DNA from: Sclerurus mexicanus
Lineage: Eukaryota > Chordata > Aves > Passeriformes > Furnariidae
Reading direction: 5' to 3'
DNA length: 64,000 bases
NCBI GenBank assembly: GCA_013396755.1
Contig: VWZF01002968.1
Location: 2,690,590 to 2,754,589, forward strand
A program made the translations under genes and the position numbers. The notes below the pieces were generated by a model, which ran no database searches, was not told where the DNA came from, and saw nothing but the letters and a program-made list of their open reading frames with translations. Of the stretch, positions 60,226 through 64,000 are shown piece by piece. Each line of letters begins with the position of its first letter. Position 1 is the first letter of the stretch.

Positions 60226-63200
60226 TAAATTTGTTTTAGTTATTTATGTTGTTTCTTCTACTGGAAGAGAGTGATACTTAGTTCAAAGGTTCTTTGTTTG
60301 TGGTTGTTTCACTTGCCTGCAATTTCATGCATTGTCTTGCTGGTTTCCTTCTTTGTTCATATTTTGCCTGTTCTGTCCCTAGTCTTTGTTAAATACAAAA
60401 ACTGAAAAAGTAAATGATACTGTTTTCTAGAGAGCTGGTCACTTAAAATTCTACAATGGAAGCTGTAATTTGCTGAAAAGAACGGTACAGTGTTCAGATG
60501 GATTGGATGTGGGAATACAAAGGCATTATTTTTTATCTCTGAAATAGGCCTTTTGGATGCTGTGAAACCATCCTTAGCAAACATGTTTTCTGTCCATTAT
60601 TTCTTTCAGTACCTCAGTTTAAACTGAGGCATTGCTTTTCACGTAATTTTCTTGCAAATTATACCCTCCAGAAATCTCTACCCAAGGATTTTATTCTCCT
60701 GTAATGCCTTAACACATTTTGAATTCATGAAACTGTAATTGTTTCAGCAGTCCCAGAAGATGTGAAAGCTGCACTTGTAAAGCTTGAGTAATTGAGAAAG
60801 CTTTGGTAAAACGGTGAGCTTATATGCAACTAGCATTGATTTAACTTAAGTCAGTTAAAAAATTGATTTTGTCTGCTTGTTAAACCAAGTCTGTTCCTCA
60901 TATAGGCAAGAACTTAACCTTTCCAATTGCCTGCCCTTCCTGCTTTTTCCTTACTGTGTTAGCTGTGAGGGCATGATGGAAAATAGTAATGCCTAGTACA
61001 TAAAATAAGGTTCCTTGTAATACGGGAGTTTCAGTGTAATGGAAACTGGCTCACACTTCTTACCTAAGAAGTCTCTGTGCTGTGGCTCATCTGCACTACT
61101 AAACAAAGGCTGCATTCTCTTAGCTCTTGCAGCTTTCTTGCTGCGTCTCGCCTGAACTCTTGAAACTGAAGCATGGGTTTTACCACTGAAATTGTTCCAT
61201 AGGAGTTAGCAGTCCAAACAAAAACTTTCTCAATGTTTGCTGGTTTATATTTAATATCCCAAAGTGTTTTTTCCAGTTAAATTTGTGTTTTAAAGCTATA
61301 AAAGCTATTATTCAAAGGTCACCCAAGAGGATGTGCCAGTGTTTGACGCACAATGTATATTTTTAGTTTTGCCATCTCCAGTTGAGCCATTTTTCCACCA
61401 AAAACCATGGGGGATTTTTCTCCCTTCAGAGCAGTTGAAAAGTAATGGTAAGTATACCTATTAAATTTCAGGTTACATCATGGAAGTTTGACAGTAATAG
61501 GAGTGCAGCCCCTGGGTTAGAAAGGAGAAAATGTTGGGTTGCAAGTTGCTTTTCAAGAATCTCAATGGTTTAATTCAGAAATTACCTTGATGTGCTGTAT
61601 TAAGTGCTTTGCACACAGTAATGCTCACAACAGTTGCAAGGTAGTGGCAAAGCATTACCTGGATGGATTTCACTTGCTGCAACCCATTCCATAGACCTGC
61701 CTGCTCTCTAATGGCTTTTGGGCTTGGTCATTGGGGTTTTCAGGCTTGAGAGCAACTGAGTGGTTTATGGAGGAAGGGAGAGAGGAGGCTCCTTAGTGCC
61801 TCAGGTATGAGGAAATTACACTGCAGAAGTGTCACACCTTTCACCTTAATACTTTGAAACCCTCCCATGCAGTAAGACTTTGAGTCTCCTTGTGGCAATC
61901 CCTCTTCTTTAGTTTCATCCTGGTTTCTTTCCTTTCTGGATTTACTTGAAATGGACCCTGGTGATTTTGGGATTAAAGCTAAATGGCATGAAGAAAGCAA
62001 AGAAAGGATGCTTCCAAGAGAAAGATCCCATTGGGAAATGTCTGTATGTGCCGGGGAGTTTAGCTGAATTCCTCTACCTTCCTTTGGGCAGGGGAGAGAA
62101 ACCTGAACTGTAGGACTGAGGCACTTCTAGCACCTATTTCAACAAAGACCTTTAGGGAAGGGGAGAGGGGGAATCTTGAGATGGCAGCATAGGGCAGGAA
62201 TAGTACATACCCTCACAGAAGGGAGGCAGGAACCTTTCTGTGCCAGGACTTTTCTGTGGAGCCTTTGACAACTTTCTATGGCACAGTGCTCCCACTCTGG
62301 ACCAGCTGCTGTGACTGTCACCAAATGGGTGAGACCCTTTATCAGGATGAGGTGTATTAATATTTTCTTTTTCCTCTGTCCCTTAAAAATAATGCATGTT
62401 AAAAATAAGGAAAGTTCCCTCTCCTCCCCATTTTTATTTTTATTTACTAGTAGCAAAAGCTTCAACCTTCCAAATATATTTAAACACCTAAACTTGAAAA
62501 TAAGCTGGTATAATTACATAATTGTGTGTGGCTGGGGGCTAATCCACAGGGTTCCTACCAGCACCATAAGCCACATCTAGAAGGTATTTTCTCTTTTGTA
62601 AGTGATGTGATTTGAATAAAATAGGGGAGCTTGAGGCGGGGGGTAAGCCTCTGTTGTGTAAAAATTTGGCTGAGACTCCCCAGAGAAAATCCCAAATGCC
62701 TGATCACTGTTAAGCAGTGCTGGGGCTCTGACCTATGATCAGCAACCGAACAAGAGGTTATGGTGGGCTTCTCTCTTTGCAGATGAATTAAGGTGAGGAT
62801 AATCTCCAGGTTCCCAAGAACCTGCTCTCTGCTCCCTGCAGGAGGAAACTGGAGGGCACCAGCTATCATTTTTGGTGACAAGCAGTAAGGTAACCCACTC
62901 CCCTGAAGTATTTTCTTCACTGAGGAAGTGGAAGACTTGTGTGGGGTCATCGATAAGTTTCAGCTTTCCTGGGCACAGGCTCCTGAACCTTGGCTCAGTA
63001 TCTGTGATGGTGGAAGGCTCTCACCTGCTGGGTGCTTTGCATCCCTTTGCCTTTCTAGTCATACCAGAGCCACTTGCTCACAGAAAGAGAAGGGATGGTG
63101 AACATTTTTCTCTTTCTGGTGTGACCAGAGGGGCTCTACAGCTCGAGGGTGGTCTAGGGATCTCATTAGTGATCCCACAAGCTCTCGGATTTAAAGTGAC

Positions 63201-63349
63201 CGGGGAGAGAAAAATAACCTACTGTTTAAATGCGGTTTTCCTGTGGAGAGCAGCCAAGCTCTTGCACACCAGCAGTTCTCGCTTCCCTGTTTCCTACTTG
63301 GCATCCTGTGGTTGCGGTGTTTGCCTGTGTTTAAGGGAAGATGCTCCAA
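60226..63349. other. Intergenic stretch without recognised content
   Basis: About 3.1 kb. GC content rises gradually from about 61500. A few open stretches on both strands (including 62872-63510 plus) have no family signature and overlap one another. No CR1, LTR or RNA gene is seen. Confidence 0.6.
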
Positions 63350-64000
63350 GAGGCTTCTCCAGCATCCTCACACGCGTATCCCTCAGCCCCGCGAAGGCTC
63401 CCCCTGCAGCCGGAGCGGCTGCGGCACGAACAAAGGTCCCCGGCAGCGGGGACTCGGGGAAAGGCTGCAGCTCCCCTGCCACTCTGCGGGCCCTGTCATC
63501 TTCCAGGTAAGATGAATGCCTGTCCCATCCATCATCCCGCCGCCCCGAGGAGGCGGGAGCCCGCCCGGTACTGAAACTTCCGAGCCGGGGCCGGGCGGCA
63601 TTGTTGCCCTGCCAGGGCTGCTCTTTTGTGGGCTGCGTTGCCAGGATTTACCCATTAGCATAAGGGATTAGCGTGAAGCTGAGCGCACGGGAATGCCGCT
63701 CCGCCGATTGACGCTCTTTCTCAGCTGGCGGACCCCATTCACACATGTGCCCTCCCGCTCTCCCTCGCAGACCCGTTTTCTCTCGGGGAGAGGGAGGCTC
63801 CGCCGCTCCCCTCTCCCGCCGCCGTGTGAGCGCCGCTCCCCCCGGGCCCCGGGGCAGGGGGAGCGAAGGGCTGCGGCCCCGAGCGGGGCTCTGCTCGCTG
63901 TTCTCGCCGGGGCTCGCCCTCTCCCTGCCCTCCCCGCCGGGGCCGTGCGCGGGGCCGCTGCTCGGGGCGGGCGCTCCCGCACGCCGCGGACCCGGCCCGG
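63350..64000. promoter_or_regulatory. CpG island, probable promoter and first exon of the neighbouring gene
   Basis: There is a sharp rise in GC and CpG content up to the window edge (for example CCCCGCCGGGGCCGTGCGCG near 63930). A GGGGCGGG Sp1-type box lies at about 63964. A consensus splice donor, CAG|GTAAGA at 63506/63507, could end a plus-strand first exon, but CpG-island promoters are often bidirectional and minus-strand use is also possible. No conserved coding sequence can be read, so the gene cannot be named. Confidence 0.6.

Noticed and set aside
62872..63510. A 212-codon plus-strand open frame running into the right CpG island
   Set aside because: No recognisable domain, overlapped by open frames in other phases, and its length is favoured by the rising GC content. 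Its end near the 63507 donor looks coincidental, although part of it could be 5' exon sequence.
63668..63982. A 104-codon Arg/Ala/Gly-rich minus-strand frame
   Set aside because: Typical GC-driven open frame in a CpG island with low-complexity composition.

Overview
The window looks like nuclear DNA of a bird. It is AT-rich, has long introns with GT-AG borders, and carries several 5'-truncated CR1 LINE copies. It also holds avian-type endogenous retrovirus (ERV) LTRs, and there is a CpG-rich patch at each edge. The species cannot be fixed from the sequence; the LTR type resembles ones common in songbirds and other Neoaves (from memory).

Almost the whole window is one plus-strand gene. Eighteen coding exons between 257 and 58444 splice into an uninterrupted 556-residue reading frame plus stop (1671 nt, all junction phases agree). 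It matches the AtuA family ('acyclic terpene utilisation', formerly DUF1446) followed by the AtuA-like ferredoxin-fold C-terminal domain. Only the first roughly 45-60 residues are missing; they must lie on one or more exons left of the window. The last intron uses a GC-AG pair. A possible alternative last exon with its own stop codon and AATAAA signal sits at 54654-54944.

The introns hold the mobile DNA. There is a short CR1 tail (379-480), a CR1 with decayed reverse transcriptase (11530-12835), a probable solo LTR (16204-16726), and a minus-strand CR1 (23412-24235). A minus-strand ERV relic (about 42970-46137) has an LTR, a probable tRNA-Lys primer site and gag debris, and is split by a plus-strand CR1 (about 44405-45045). 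Two short perfect hairpins (7328-7355 and 47890-47917) are not explained by these elements. The large introns at 8184-19089 and 29349-39861 are otherwise unremarkable.

Downstream of the stop codon lie a 3' UTR with two candidate poly(A) signals (58936 and 60201) and about 3 kb without recognisable content. From about 63350 to the right edge is a CpG island with a consensus splice donor at 63507, probably the promoter and first exon of the next gene. I see no bacterial operon, CRISPR array, rRNA or tRNA gene.
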